Shown piece by piece: positions 23,447 to 34,739 of a DNA stretch of 64,000 bases (position 1 is the stretch's first letter; the number at the start of each line of letters is the position of its first letter). The stretch spans positions 39,771,682 to 39,835,681 of the forward strand of contig NC_052619.1 of the NCBI RefSeq assembly GCF_016545825.1. Reading direction: 5' to 3'. The stretch is from Eucalyptus grandis. Its lineage: Eukaryota; Streptophyta; Magnoliopsida; Myrtales; Myrtaceae. Made by a program: the position numbers and the translations under genes. Below the pieces are notes generated by a model. The model was not told where the DNA came from, searched no databases, and saw nothing but the letters and a program-made list of their open reading frames with translations.

Positions 23447-24690
23447 GTAAATATCATGGTTAGGTTGGTAATGAACCTTATGGTCGAAAACTCAATAGCT
23501 ATTAAGTATTGATTGATTAAGTACTATAATAACCATTGTAGTTTATTTGAGAAGTCATCTTCCTCCCAGATTAGAGGATATATGAATGGATACCAGGAGT
23601 TTAATCCAAGATGATAAAGAATTGAGCCTCCATGGTGTCTAAGTATGTTCGTGTGGCATTGTCACATGAGGTTTCTAGATTTTCTTTGAGGCATTTTGGA
23701 TTTGTTCAATGATCTCCTAGGGTATTCCAAACTTGGCCATCTCATATCCTCTCGATCTTATACTTTTTGTTGTGATGAAGAACCATGAAAGAGAAACTGA
23801 ATCTAGTTCCGATTTTGAAATGATTGGAAAAGCTGATTCTAATGGATGCTGAATTTGATCTTTCAAGGGGTTAGACTACTCTTCTTGATTGCCTAGATCT
23901 CTCAAGAATGTTTCCAATGGGTTGGATAACATCATTTGGTTTGGCTTCTCCTTGATTGAAGAATCTTTTCCTTTCCCTTTTCTTTCCGTAACCAATTCAG
24001 TTCTTTAAGGCGATTTCACATTTCTACCACATTTGTTTTGTCTCGTCTAGTAGAGGTTTTTGTAAGACTGGCAGAGATAGAAGTGCTTTGTGGTGATGGT
24101 GGTTGCGGATACTCAGTTCGTGGCACAATTGAGTATGGATCGGAAGGCTTGAATTTTCCCTATTTAATGAGTTGGACTTGCCTCTTGAGCTTCTCTATTT
24201 CCGCCTTTGGGCTTTTGAGATGATGATAACCCAGATGTTGTCTGGATTCCAAGGCATGAAGCATTTTTTGGAAGCCCAAAAGCATTTTCTTAGTGGTTTC
24301 ATCATATCTCTTAAAATCCCTTTGCACATCCACAATTTTGAAATCAATCGTCTTGAGGGTATTATTGTGTGCTAGAATAGTCTAATTGCCAATTTAGGAT
24401 AGCTTCAACAACAGGAGTTCTTTTTTACTTTCCATGTTTGTCCACATAGGTTGGTGCAAGTATTTTTGGAACATGACGACATCTTCCTTGATGGTTGATG
24501 AATTCCTCATGGGTAGGGCAAAAAAGCTTTGAACTTTCTCGAACAAGAGGAGAAAAGTCTGCCTCTTGGAATATAGCGATGGAAGAGCTAACTTTCTTCT
24601 TCTGGCTAGGTGATGTTTCTCCAGAGACTTCAAGTGGGTTTAAATGTTTCTTTGCTCCCATTAAGATTGATTTGTAGAATGGAGAAATGA
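23447..24690 (-). mobile_element. Endogenous pararetrovirus, copy 2 (internally deleted)
   Basis: Positions 23447-23790 match 30500-30850 of the long copy, including the segment just after RNase H (HHNKKYKIER). Upstream of that, in minus orientation, the reverse transcriptase is absent. Instead there is a different part of the polyprotein: an ORF at 24661-24425, a Lys/Glu-rich segment (EIEKLKRQVQLI, possibly coiled coil) and a Pro/Ser-rich stretch. This copy therefore retains a region missing from the long copy. Stops and frame changes are frequent. I cannot assign the upstream part to a named viral domain. Confidence 0.6.
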
Positions 24691-25029
24691 CTGATTTTGT
24701 GAGGGGGTTAAGAAGGTGATGTTGGTGGTAAGGTTGTTGCTTTTATTCGTTCAATGAGGAGACATTGCTTTTGCTAATTCAAACTGAAGGACCCACTAGC
24801 GCTCGTGAAAGCCTCGGTGGATTGGTCCTCCGTCCATATGGATCATTTGCTCTTGCTTCACCTCCACTACTGCTTACAATTCACCGCTACTGCAGCTACC
24901 ATGGAAGGAACCCTCCATTCACTTCTTTCAGCTCAAGCAAGAAAATTTGCCTATGTTAGCAAAGCTTGAGCAAGCAGGGATTAAACACCTTTAATTCCCT
25001 TCTATATTAATAAGTATGCATGGAGACTC
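24691..25029. other. Unassigned sequence between virus and gypsy fragments
   Basis: A 64-codon + ORF (24765-24959) has no recognised motif. No termini are evident. Confidence 0.35.
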
Positions 25030-25579
25030 GGTGAAATAGACATTCCGAGAGAGTTTGGAGTTTCAGCAACATTCAACGTGGGAGACCTTTCTCCTTACTT
25101 GGAGGATGAAAACCTTCTAGATTTGAGGACAAATCTCAAACAACCCCGGGAGGATGATGCGGGTGCATCCAACGTAGCTCCATCGACCAACTCAGAACCA
25201 TCAATGCTTATCCAAGCCAATAAAGAAGTTGGGCATTATGTTCTTCGATGGATCATTTTGAATGAATAATGTTAATTACTTATCGGTACTTTGTGGTATA
25301 TCGATAGGTATCAATGGGACGCCATTTCAGATGTCTTGTATGACCAATTGATGAAGTTTCAGGATGATTATTTTCAGGTCAAGGGAGGAGCTCGAATTAT
25401 GGGAAGGCTAAAGGTTCACGAATGCGTTTCAAGAATATGGAAAGCCAAATATTCAAGAACACGGAAAGCTAACGGTTCGAGAATGTGGTTAAGTGTGTTC
25501 GGGAACAAAAGTTGTGTATGGAATTAATCCTCTCACACCCATTGATTTGATTCCAATTCCGTCTAACTCTCAAGTGTTA

Positions 25580-28131
25580 TTGAGCATCAAATTGATTTGA
25601 TCCCCGGTGCTCCGCTACCAAACAAGCCAGCTTATCGATGCAATCCGTAGGATACAAAGGAGTTGCAAAGACAAGTCGATGAACTTATCCTCAAAGGATA
25701 CGTTCGAGAAAGCATGAGTCCTTGTTCTATTCCGGCTCTACTTGTGCCTAAGAAGGATGGTACATATCGCATGTGTGTTAATAGTCGGGCCATCAACAAC
25801 ATCACCATTAAGTATAGGTACCCTATACCTAGACTTAATGATATGCTTGACGAATTATATGGTTCTTCTGTGTTTTCAAAGATAGATTTGCGGAGTGGTT
25901 ATCATCAAATCAGAATGCGAGAAGGAGATGAATGGAAGACGGCTTTCAAAACCAAGGGAGGCCTTTATGAGTGGTTGGTTATGCCATTCGAATTATCTAA
26001 TGCTCCGAGTACCTTCATGAGACTTATGAACGAGGTTCTTCGTTCTTTTATTGGTCGATTTGTCGTTGTTTATTTCGACGATATTCTTGTTTATAGCAAG
26101 AACGAGGAGGAGCATATCTCTCATTTAAAACAGGTCTTTAATGTCTTGAGAGAACGAAAACTATATGCTAAAATGGAGAAATGTGAGTTCTTCTCTCCAA
26201 GCATTGTGTTTCTTGGTTATGTGGTTTCCAAAGATGGAATCTCTGTTGATCAAACCAAGGTGGAAGCTATGAAGACTTGGCTGATTCCGAAGTCCATTTA
26301 TGATGTAAGAAGTTTTCATGGACTTGTTTCTTTCTATCGACGTTTTGTCAAAAACTTTAGTACCGTCATGGCTCCTATAACTGAATGCATGAAGAATGGT
26401 GCTTTTGAATGGACAAAGGCTGCTCAAAACGCTTTTGACATAATCAAGTAGAAACTTTGTGAGTCCCCTATTCTTGCACTTCCTGATTTTGATAAAGTAT
26501 TTGAAGTTGAGTGTGATGCAAGTGGAGTTGGTATTGGTGCTGTTCTGGTGCAAGCACAAAAACCATTGGCATATTTTAGCGAGAAGCTATCCGATTCCAA
26601 AAGGAATTATTCGACTTATGACAAAGAGTTCTATGCCATTGTCCGAGCTCTTGATCATTGGAGTCATTATTTGAGGCCAAAGCAATTTGTCCTTCATTCG
26701 ATCATGAGGCGCTTAAGTTTATTAGCGGCCAACGCAAGCTTAATTCGAGACATGCAAAATGGGTAGAATTTCTTCAATCGTTTTCTTTCGTCTCAAAATA
26801 TAAACCGGGGCACACTAATGTTGTAGCAGATGCTTTATCGAGAAGATATTCTATGCTTGCGGTTCTGGACTCTAGGATTCTTGGATTTCAATCAATGAAA
26901 GAACTTTCTGAAGATGCGGAGTTCTCATCCATCATCAACAATTGCAAGCGGGGAGAGTTCAAGGTATATATTCTTGGCCAGATGGGTTTCTTTTTAAAGG
27001 AAATCAATTATGTGTGCCGAAGAGTTCTTTTCGCGAATTGCTAATTCGAGAAGCGCATGGTGGAGGATTGGCCGATCATTTTGGTATTAAAAAAACTCTT
27101 GAGGTTCTTCAAGAGCATTTCTATTGGCCAAAGATGAGTGGAGATGTGCATGCTATCATCTCAAGGTGTGCAACTTGTCAAAGATCAAAAAGCCATTTCC
27201 ATCAAGGTTTGTATAGTCCACTTCTGGTACCATTGCAGCCCTGGGAGGATGTTAGCATGGATTTCATTGTGGCTCTACCAAGAACTCAAAGAGGAAAAGA
27301 TGCTATCATGGTGGTCGTCGATTGGTTTTCTAAAATGGCTCATTTTGTGCCATGTCACAAGACTAATAATGCATCTCATATTGCTGAATTATATTTCAAA
27401 GAGATTATTCGCATTCATGGAGTACCAAAGACCATTGTGTCAGATCGTGATTCCAAGTTCTTAAGCCACTTCTGGAGGACTCTATGGAGAATGCTTGGTA
27501 CAAGACTCTTATTTAGCACAGCTTGTCATCCCCAAACGGATGGCCAAACGGAAGTAACAAATCGTACTCTAACCACTCTTCTTCGTGGTATGGTGAGTAA
27601 ATCATTGAAAGATTGGGATTTAAAGCTTGCGCATGCTGAATTTGCTTACAATCGATCACCAAGTTATACTACTGGTCGATCGCCATTTGAAGTTGTGTAT
27701 GGAATTAATCCTCTCACGCCCATTGATTTGATTCCAATACCGTCTAACTCTCAAGTGAGCTTTGATGGCAAGAAAAGAGCTGAATCAATGAAGAAGCTCC
27801 ATGAGCAGATTCGATCCAACATTCAAAAGGCCAACGAATCTTACAAGAAGAAAGCTAATCAACATCGCAAGAAGACTCAATTTCAACTGGGCGATCTTGT
27901 ATGGCTTCACTTGAGGAAGGAGAGATTTCCATTTCGTCGAAAGAACAAGCTCATGCCTAGAGCTGACGGTCCCTTTAAAGTTATTCAGCGAATTGGCGAC
28001 AATGCTTACAAGATTGACCTTTCGGGAGAGTTTGGAGTTTCAGCAGCATTCAACGTGGGAGACCTTTCTCCTTACTTAGAGGATGAAAACCTTCTAGATT
28101 TGAGGACAAATCTCAAACAACCCCGGGAGGA
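25580..28131 (+). pseudogene. Element B pol: reverse transcriptase, RNase H, integrase
   Basis: RT motifs are [29 protein letters not shown] and [11 protein letters not shown] (about 26080). A TAG stop at 26449-26451 splits RT from RNase H. RNase H shows [16 protein letters not shown], then a frame change near 26700 and another near 26960. Integrase follows with its zinc finger (FYWPKMSG, CATCQRSKSHF), and the catalytic triad contexts MDFIVALP, VSDRDSKFLSHFW and TDGQTEVTNRT, then the DLVWLHLRKERF C-terminal domain. The last codons run into the LTR. No chromodomain is recognisable. With three disruptions it is not expected to yield a working polyprotein, but it may supply integrase sequence from 26942. 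Confidence 0.88.
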
Positions 28132-28826
28132 TGATGCGGGTGCATCCAACGTAGCTCCATCGACCAACTCAGAACCATCGATGCTTATCCAAGCCAATAA
28201 AGAAGTTGGGCATTATGTTCTTCGATTGATCATTTTGAATGAATAATGTTAATTACTTATCGGTACTTTGTGGTATTCGATAGGTATCAATTGGAGGCCA
28301 TTTTAGATGTCTTGTATGACCAATTGATAAAGTTTCAGGAGGATTTTAGCCTTAGGAAATATTAAAAACAAACTTTAATGACCTAGGAATTAAACGTTTG
28401 ACTCTTGAGCTACATAAAAATAAAAACAGCTAGGAACTTAATAAAAAACCATTATTAACAAGGGAACTAAATGCATTTAATCGTCAGCCTTCCACATTCT
28501 CGAACCGTTAGCTTTCCGTGTTCTTGAACCTTTGGCTTTCCATATTCTTAAACCGCATTCGTGAACCTTTAGCCTTCCCATAATTCGAGCTCCTCCCTTG
28601 ACCAGAAAATAATCCTCCTGAAACTTCATCAATTGGTCATACAAGACATCTAAAATGGCCTCCCATTGATACCTATCGATATACCACAAAGTACCGATAA
28701 GTAATTAACATTATTCATTCAAAATGATCCATCGAAGAACATAATGCCCGACTTCTTTATTGGCTTGGATAAGCATCGATGGTTCTGAGTTGGTCGATGG
28801 AGCTACGTTGGATGCACCCGCATCAA
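28132..28826. repeat. Palindromic chimeric LTR
   Basis: It begins TGATGCGGGTGCATCC and ends GGATGCACCCGCATCA. The first 209 bases are the LTR in plus orientation. Near 28340 it switches to the same LTR in opposite orientation. The terminal about 210 bases on each side are therefore inverted repeats around a 275-base loop. Confidence 0.85.
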
Positions 28827-29008
28827 ATAGTCAATCTTAAAAACATTTAACACGGGAAAATCTGAAAGAGATGAGGAAGATGGAGAAGTAGTAAAAGTAA
28901 CTAGAGCATATAGGATATCGGGATTAGACGTGATGTTGAGAAAATCTTTTCAGCACTGGATTCACCTGCTAAGCATATGGAACAAACCAAGTTACAAATA
29001 AGACCATG

Positions 29009-29020
29009 ACTCTAATACCA
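29009..29020 (-). other. Pararetrovirus primer-binding site
   Basis: The minus strand reads TGGTATTAGAGT, differing by two transitions from the tRNA-Met site TGGTATCAGAGC. Its position downstream of the polymerase, at the virtual start of a circular genome, fits a pararetrovirus. Confidence 0.6.
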
Positions 29021-29335
29021 ATAAGGGGACCTATGCTTAGAACCAAGGAAAACAGAGTCAATTTCTACAGTATGCCTGGGTGAATCTCTTGTTCAAGCTC
29101 TTCAAAAACAGCCTTTTAGCAACAAAACTACTTTGAGTTTTAGTTTAGAGCATAAAGACACTCAAGGGTGCCAAAATGGTAACATTTGAGGGGACTTATG
29201 CTTAAGAACTAGGGAGAACGAAGCTAGTTTTTGCAAATGTCTTCCCACAATGGGCGAACCTCTTGTTCAAGCCCTTCAAGGACAACCTTTTAGCAGTAAA
29301 GTACTCAAGAGTGTTAGGATGGTAACATTTCTAAC
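29020..29335. repeat. Imperfect tandem duplication in viral noncoding region
   Basis: Two related units of about 160 bases (from 29024 and from 29191) both contain GGGGAC(C)TTATGCTTA-like, CTCTTGTTCAAGC and CCTTTTAGCA words and GGTAACATTT. They diverge by about a quarter of positions, so the duplication is old. Confidence 0.6.
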
Positions 29336-30849
29336 TAGCCAAGCTGCATTTTTTAGAGGATCCTACCGGGCTAGAGAAGAAGAGGTATTTAGAGAGATAT
29401 TGAGTATTTTTACAAACACACACACTTTACTTCAAGGGATTATGCCTAACACATTACATCATCTTTGCCTTTCACAGGTATTAAGAGGTCACAAGCAAAC
29501 AAGGACCATGCTCACGGGTTTAAAACAAACAGAGGCTCCGAAAAATCTAGTTCGGAATTATTTTATGTGATATGAATAGTGACTGTGAATAGTGATTTCC
29601 TTAGCCTATTACTATAGTATTTTTGCTTTAATGACTTGTGTTGCAATGACCTAACTACAAGCCTATCTTTCGTTGCGAGAGTTGTAGTTGTAGTCATAGT
29701 CTGAATCATCAGAGTTATGCATTGCGAGTTGTTCTTTGTATCTCTGTTCAAGTTATGAAAGTCTGATGTTAGAGGAGCTTTGGGTGACTTCTCTGTGTTG
29801 TTAAGGTATTCCACATGTTTATTCCGCTCAAGGAGGAAGCTTCCTCATGAGTCCTGGAGTGTTGGTAGGCATGTTTTGCTTGGGCCAACTTGTTGGTTGA
29901 GCTTAGTAAGATGTGTCTAGTCCAAGGGATAAGAATAAAAATCCTTGATCGTAAGGGTCTTGAGAGAGAGGACCTCCCTATTAGGCATAGAGGTTGTGAG
30001 ATGGTTGTGCAGGATCGTCTATGTCTGTCATTTTCTACTCTTGGGATGGAGGTATCATTGCTTGGTTCTCTACTTGTTTGAATTCCTTGAATCCTTCTTT
30101 GACTTCTGGTGCAAGGTTATAATGATCTCACGGAATAGATATGAAATAATTCCATACATCTTCAAAGCTGGTCTTGTTATCTTGGCATAAAACTCTCTAG
30201 AGTTCTCTATAATTGTATTCAACAGATCTAACACAATTAGAGAATGATTTGTACATACGGGTTTCCTTAATGTGTGGTTGAGGTTTGTAAGATGTGGTTT
30301 TTATGCCTTGTGGTGCATTGGCAATGGTGCCATTATTCCGCACAAAAGCCCATGGATGTTGAAGAAATACAATGGTGTGTATTTTTGGTTCTAGTCGGAC
30401 AGTTCTCAATTCCCGTTGGAAGAGACGCTTCTAATGAGTGAGAGTATATAACCAATTAAGGACAGTAAGGAGGTTCCTATTACTTTCATTTTCAATGTTT
30501 CAGCCGAATGCCAATATCTTGCTAAGGTTGGCAATGAACTTTCTGGTTGGAAACTCAATAGTTATTAAGTACTTATTAGTTAAGTACCATAACAAAACCA
30601 TCGAAGTTTATTTGTGAAATCATCTTTCTTCCAAATTAAAGGATATATGAATGGATACTTGGAGTTTAATCTGAAAGGATAAAAATTGAACCTCCATGGT
30701 GTCTCGAATAGATCTTTGTATTGCCACATGAGGTTCTTTAGATATTTAGTGAGGCTACCATTTTAATTTGTTCAGTGATTTACTAGGGGTAATTCAAAGT
30801 TGGCCAGTCTCGCATTCTCTCAATCTTATACTTTTTGTTGTGATGAAAT

Positions 30850-32530
30850 GTATGGAAAGCATGCCTCATAATGTACATATTGATTTTCGCGGGGGCCTTT
30901 GGTCTGGACAGAAAATTAGCTAGCACATTCTTTTTTCTAGAAATGTGTTTAATTTCAAAATAATATTTCGAAAACCATTTAGCCCATCGAAGTAGTTAGG
31001 GTTTTTGGAATCTATTTCTGTTTAAACTTGGTCATTTTGGGAAATATTACAGTGTTCAATTTTATCAAGGAAATGATAGCCAATAAGATGGAACTCAAAC
31101 TTTTTTATTCCATTTTTTACCGCCAAAATCTCATTGAAAGTGGAATGATAACATATTTCAGTATGGGAAAACTTTCCACTTTTGTAAGCGTAGATGTGTT
31201 GCATGCCATTAATTTCTTCAAACAGTATGGTCGCCTAATATTCATCATTGAAATAAGTCTAGAGGATTCTCTTTCCCGTAAATGGAATTTTCAATGGAGG
31301 AAGAGTCTGAACTTGCTTTGTCGTAAAATTTTTTTGTGGAAACTTTAGCGATTCCTGAGCAATGTGTGGCCTTGGATAGTACATACCTTTGTTAAGGTGT
31401 AGACTAAAAAATTCGATTTTTATTTGGGCAATATTCATCTTTCTTTAAGAGAGCATAATTCCATACTTTTTTACGATGTCTCGCAAACTGCTCAAGGAGT
31501 TAGTAGTGAGATTCTTCATCAGGACTGTAGGTAAGATATCATCAATGTAGATTGCTACACTTGACAAGATTGGTTGGAAAATTCAACATATGGCATTTTG
31601 GAATAAAGATGGGGCTACTTTGAGGCCAAAAAGGAGGACTTTCCATTGAAAATACTGGTTTGGAATACAAAATCCTATCTTGGGCATGTCTTTGTGGATG
31701 AATGCCTAATTACCAAAATCCAATTTTGAGATCAAATTTGGAATAGATATGGGCTTTCGATAATTCCGCAAAAAGGAAATTTCTTGAGAGCTAGGGAAAT
31801 TTGTCATAATAAAGGAAAAGGTTGAGGGGCCGATAATTTATCACTAGCCGCATTTTCCCTCTATTTTGCTCAACTCGTTTGTTGACATAAAAGGCTTCAC
31901 AAGCTCATTGAGAATATGAGATTTTAATAGGGCTTTGTTACAATAGCTCTGAGCATTTCCTTCTGAGCAGAAATAAGATGTCCTGGATTCATTCTTATGT
32001 GACTCGCCTTGGTAGGATTTATATCTTCATTTTTCTTGAAAGGAAGATGAACAAAGAATTCTGGATTTTTTCATAAGGGATGAGAACATTCCTGAGAGAA
32101 TTCAGAATGGGATTCTGAACAGGATTGTAACAAGTTTTGTATGATTGGATCTAATAAACTCATTTGGATAGAGAAAAGCCTTTGGTATTGACAAATTCAG
32201 AGAATTGGTCTTTATACTTAAGGCATTTTCTAGGAATATGCGGAATTGAGGAATTTGAGTCATGATATCTCAACCAATAATCAAATCTTTGTTGGGGAGA
32301 CTAGATCAAAATATTTGAGTGGTTATGGAGTACTGAGGGTAAAACTAAATAGTTACTAGTGTAGTTCGCATATTTATAGAAAAAGTATCTCTTAAGGTAG
32401 AATTGAAATTTTGAACACAAGAAATCCAATATTCTTCGTGGAAAACTTTTGTCTCTAGAATTGAAGAACTTGCACCAATATTTATAAAAGCAATGACTAT
32501 GATTGGTTTAACAAACTTTGAGACAAAGAT
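30850..32530 (-). pseudogene. Pararetroviral protease, reverse transcriptase and RNase H remnant
   Basis: In minus-strand order a protease-like segment has the active-site triplet altered to Asn-Ile-Gly (INIGASSS, about 32480). RT follows with KMRLVINYRPL (about 31840), FGLKVAPSLF (about 31620) and the YIDDIL catalytic box (about 31545). YIDD is usual for Caulimoviridae RT, whereas the window's gypsy RT has YFDD. RNase H ends with RWAKWF and SRKKNVLANF. Multiple stops and shifts interrupt the frame, and the protease Asp is lost, so no active product is expected. Confidence 0.75.
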
Positions 32531-32779
32531 TTTTATAGGAAAATGGGGACGATGGACTTGGCTTTAAAATATACTAGGGTCTTGTTCTAAAGAAGTGAGG
32601 GATATATGGAAAAGATTTTCAGAATCTGAATTAGAATAAGTTTTACTAGGAGTATGACAACAAGGAGTTTGCATTTAGCCAAATGCTGAAAATCCAAAGT
32701 TAATTTCTAGTAACATTGGTCTGTTAACCTTTTAATGCTGGCTTTCAAGTGAAAAACTCATTCAAAATAGTTGTTAAAC

Positions 32780-32849
32780 GGTCCTACATTTCTTCAAAGG
32801 GTTTTGAGGTCGAAAACCCTTTGGGAATGCTGAATCAAATGCACCCTTA
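32780..32849. repeat. Terminal fragment of the 5961-6950 MITE family
   Basis: The reverse strand from 32846 reads GGGTGCATTTGATTCAGC followed by ATTCCCAAAGGGTTTT, parallel to the left end of the 5961 element. The other end was not identified. Confidence 0.4.
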
Positions 32850-33630
32850 GCCCTTGAATAGCACAAGGTACTAAAAGTGGCTCCTTTTTTTTTTTTTTGA
32901 ATGGGATTTGGTGATTAAATAGAAGTGGGTCATGCTTTGATACAACAAAAATGGAAATAATAATTAAAAAAAAGCATAATCCAACTTAAATTATTATCTA
33001 ACTTTCTTTTTTCCTGCATAAAAAATATGGCACAAATATTTAATTAAGGGAAGCCGATAAATAATCAATAATTAAGGCAATGTAATGAATGATTCCAAGA
33101 AATTGTTGTATTACAAAAGAAAGTCATATGATACTTACTTTGATTTATTGATGTTTTGTCATTAATTACCCGCTGATTTTTTTCCAAATAGCAGTGGCTT
33201 TGGAGCCCATATTTTCACAATTTTTTTTTTTTTTTAACTTCATTACAAAGTTTTCAGGAATAAATTGAGCTAAGTTCTTCTTGCAAGATGACTTGTTAAT
33301 ATAAGGCTATATTTGGTGAGTTGGATATAACTCTGGATAGCATAGCTTTTATCCTATTGGGAGTTGCACCTAATAAATTGGCACGGATTGTAATTTACTT
33401 GTTAGAGTAGATTTAAAAGGGTTATAGATACATTTAGGACATTGATAAATTATTTTCTAGTATGGTCTAGTGTTATTTTTCCTGCAACGCTTTGAAAAGG
33501 ATGGTATGGTTTAATAAAGCAAAATGATCTAGGTTTCGAGAAATCTCCAGGAAGACACAAAATTAATCTGTATCTAGTCAATCAATGCCCGCCATGTGTC
33601 AACTAAAATAAAATTCAGCACCTAAACAAA
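32850..33630. other. AT-rich upstream region of the dirigent gene
   Basis: Two long T-runs (32886-32899 and 33220-33235) and no coding sequence. The last 200 bases are presumably the promoter of the gene at 33824. Confidence 0.5.
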
Positions 33631-33727
33631 CATGACCAACTCCACAACCCCACTTCCTAACAACTTCACCACCTTAAGCATTCTCACAGCCACTCCACAA
33701 TATCAGTTTCTGCCTAAAGACAATCTC

Positions 33728-33735
33728 TATATAAA
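33728..33735 (+). promoter_or_regulatory. TATA box of the dirigent gene
   Basis: TATATAAA lies 89 bases before the ATG at 33824. This predicts transcription from about 33760 and argues that the earlier in-frame ATG at 33632 is upstream of the transcript. Confidence 0.6.
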
Positions 33736-33823
33736 CTGCATATTGAAAGTGGATGATCATCTTCATCAGAAATTCTCTGGGTCATTTGCAAATTCCGAGC
33801 TTCTCAAGCTTGCAGTTAAAAAG

Positions 33824-34602
33824 ATGTTGTCCAAGCAATCATCATTACAAATTCCCATCGCGGTGCTGATCTTGGCGGTCCACTTGCTGCTCAATGTGGT
33901 GGCAGCAGGCCCCACTGCAGCAGCCGCGGGCGGAGAGCCAGTCCTCGAGCTCTACATGCACGACATCCTCGGGGGAAGCAGCCCTACAGCAAGGCCTGTC
34001 ACGGGGTTGCTCGGCAACATATACACCGGTCAGGTGCCCTTTGCGAGGCCGATAGGGTTCATACCTCCGAAAGGTGGCGTGGCTATTCCCAACGCGAACG
34101 GGGCTATCCCCACGGTTAATGGCGTCAATGGGATCCCACTTGGGACTGGTTTGGCCGGCACGACTTTTGCAGGAAAGCCCATCATCAATCAGAACAACAA
34201 CGGCAACAACTTCAATATCCAGACCCAGCTGGGTCCTGACGGGTTGGGCCTCGGGTTCGGGACAATCACTGTGATCGACGATGTACTGACGTTAAGCCCT
34301 GATCTTGGGTCACAAACCATTGGCAAAGCGCAGGGAGTGTATGTCGCAAGTTCTGCGGATGGGAGCACGCAGATGATGGCGTTCACGGCCATGATCGAGG
34401 AGGAGAATATGGCGACAGCCTCAACTTCTACGGCATATACAAGATCGGGAGCCCAATGTCACATCTATCGATCACTAGTGGTACTGGGAAATTCGAGAAT
34501 GCTTGCGGATTCGCCGAAGTGCGGCCGCTTGTGCCATCTGGCCAGACTGTCATAGATGGTGCAGAGACATTGCTCAGGATCACAGTCCATCTAAAGTATT
34601 AG
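33824..34602 (+). CDS. Dirigent protein (ESB1/DIR-like, long-loop type), frameshifted
   Basis: Dirigent proteins act in the cell wall and steer coupling of monolignol radicals. This subgroup is linked to lignin and Casparian-strip deposition. The chosen start at 33824 gives a signal peptide (IPIAVLILAVHLLLNVVAAG), supported by the TATA box. Mature motifs follow: PVLELYMHDILGGSSPTARP, a Gly/Asn-rich insert typical of the longer members, FGTITVIDDVLT and GKAQGVYVASS. Near 34404-34407 one extra base shifts the frame. The next frame reads YGDSLNFYGIYKIGSPMSHL, GTGKFENACGFAEVRPL and ETLLRITVHLKY before TAG at 34600-34602, the family's normal C-terminus. Without the extra base the protein would have about 259 residues. 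No intron is seen. The extra base may be an assembly error or a real null mutation. Confidence 0.88.
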
Positions 34603-34739
34603 GCCCCCGTGTTGCTGAGAAACCATGTGAAGTTGTGTGGGAGAAAACGAGTGCTGTCAATCTGTTTATTTCCATTCGAAATGTTACCTGTACTGTGTAC
34701 AAGTTGATTACCGAGGCCTAAATTCTAGCAAATGGTTCT

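Larger units (their letters stand above)
25030..28826 (+). mobile_element. Ty3/gypsy element B (rearranged, plus strand)
   Basis: The order is scrambled. It starts with an integrase tail and the beginning of an LTR (25030-25490), followed by a short integrase piece duplicating 27690-27750 (25505-25575). The main pol block runs from 25580 to 28131, a polypurine tract is at 28121-28131, and a palindromic LTR (28132-28826) ends it. Pol is near-identical to the remnants in A and C. No gag and no intact 5' LTR are present. Confidence 0.82.
28827..32660 (-). mobile_element. Endogenous pararetrovirus, copy 3 (longest)
   Basis: A Caulimoviridae-like element, minus strand: protease (about 32530-32200), reverse transcriptase and RNase H (about 32150-30850), a 3' tail and noncoding region (30850-29020), and a tRNA-Met-type primer-binding site. 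It has no LTRs and no integrase, as expected for a pararetrovirus. Two shorter copies occur in the window. All frames are broken by stops and indels. Confidence 0.75.

Noticed and set aside
33632..34555. A 307-codon dirigent protein taken from the first ATG to the first stop
   Set aside because: The start lies upstream of the TATA box and the last 50 codons are out of the family frame; 33824-34602 with one extra base fits better.
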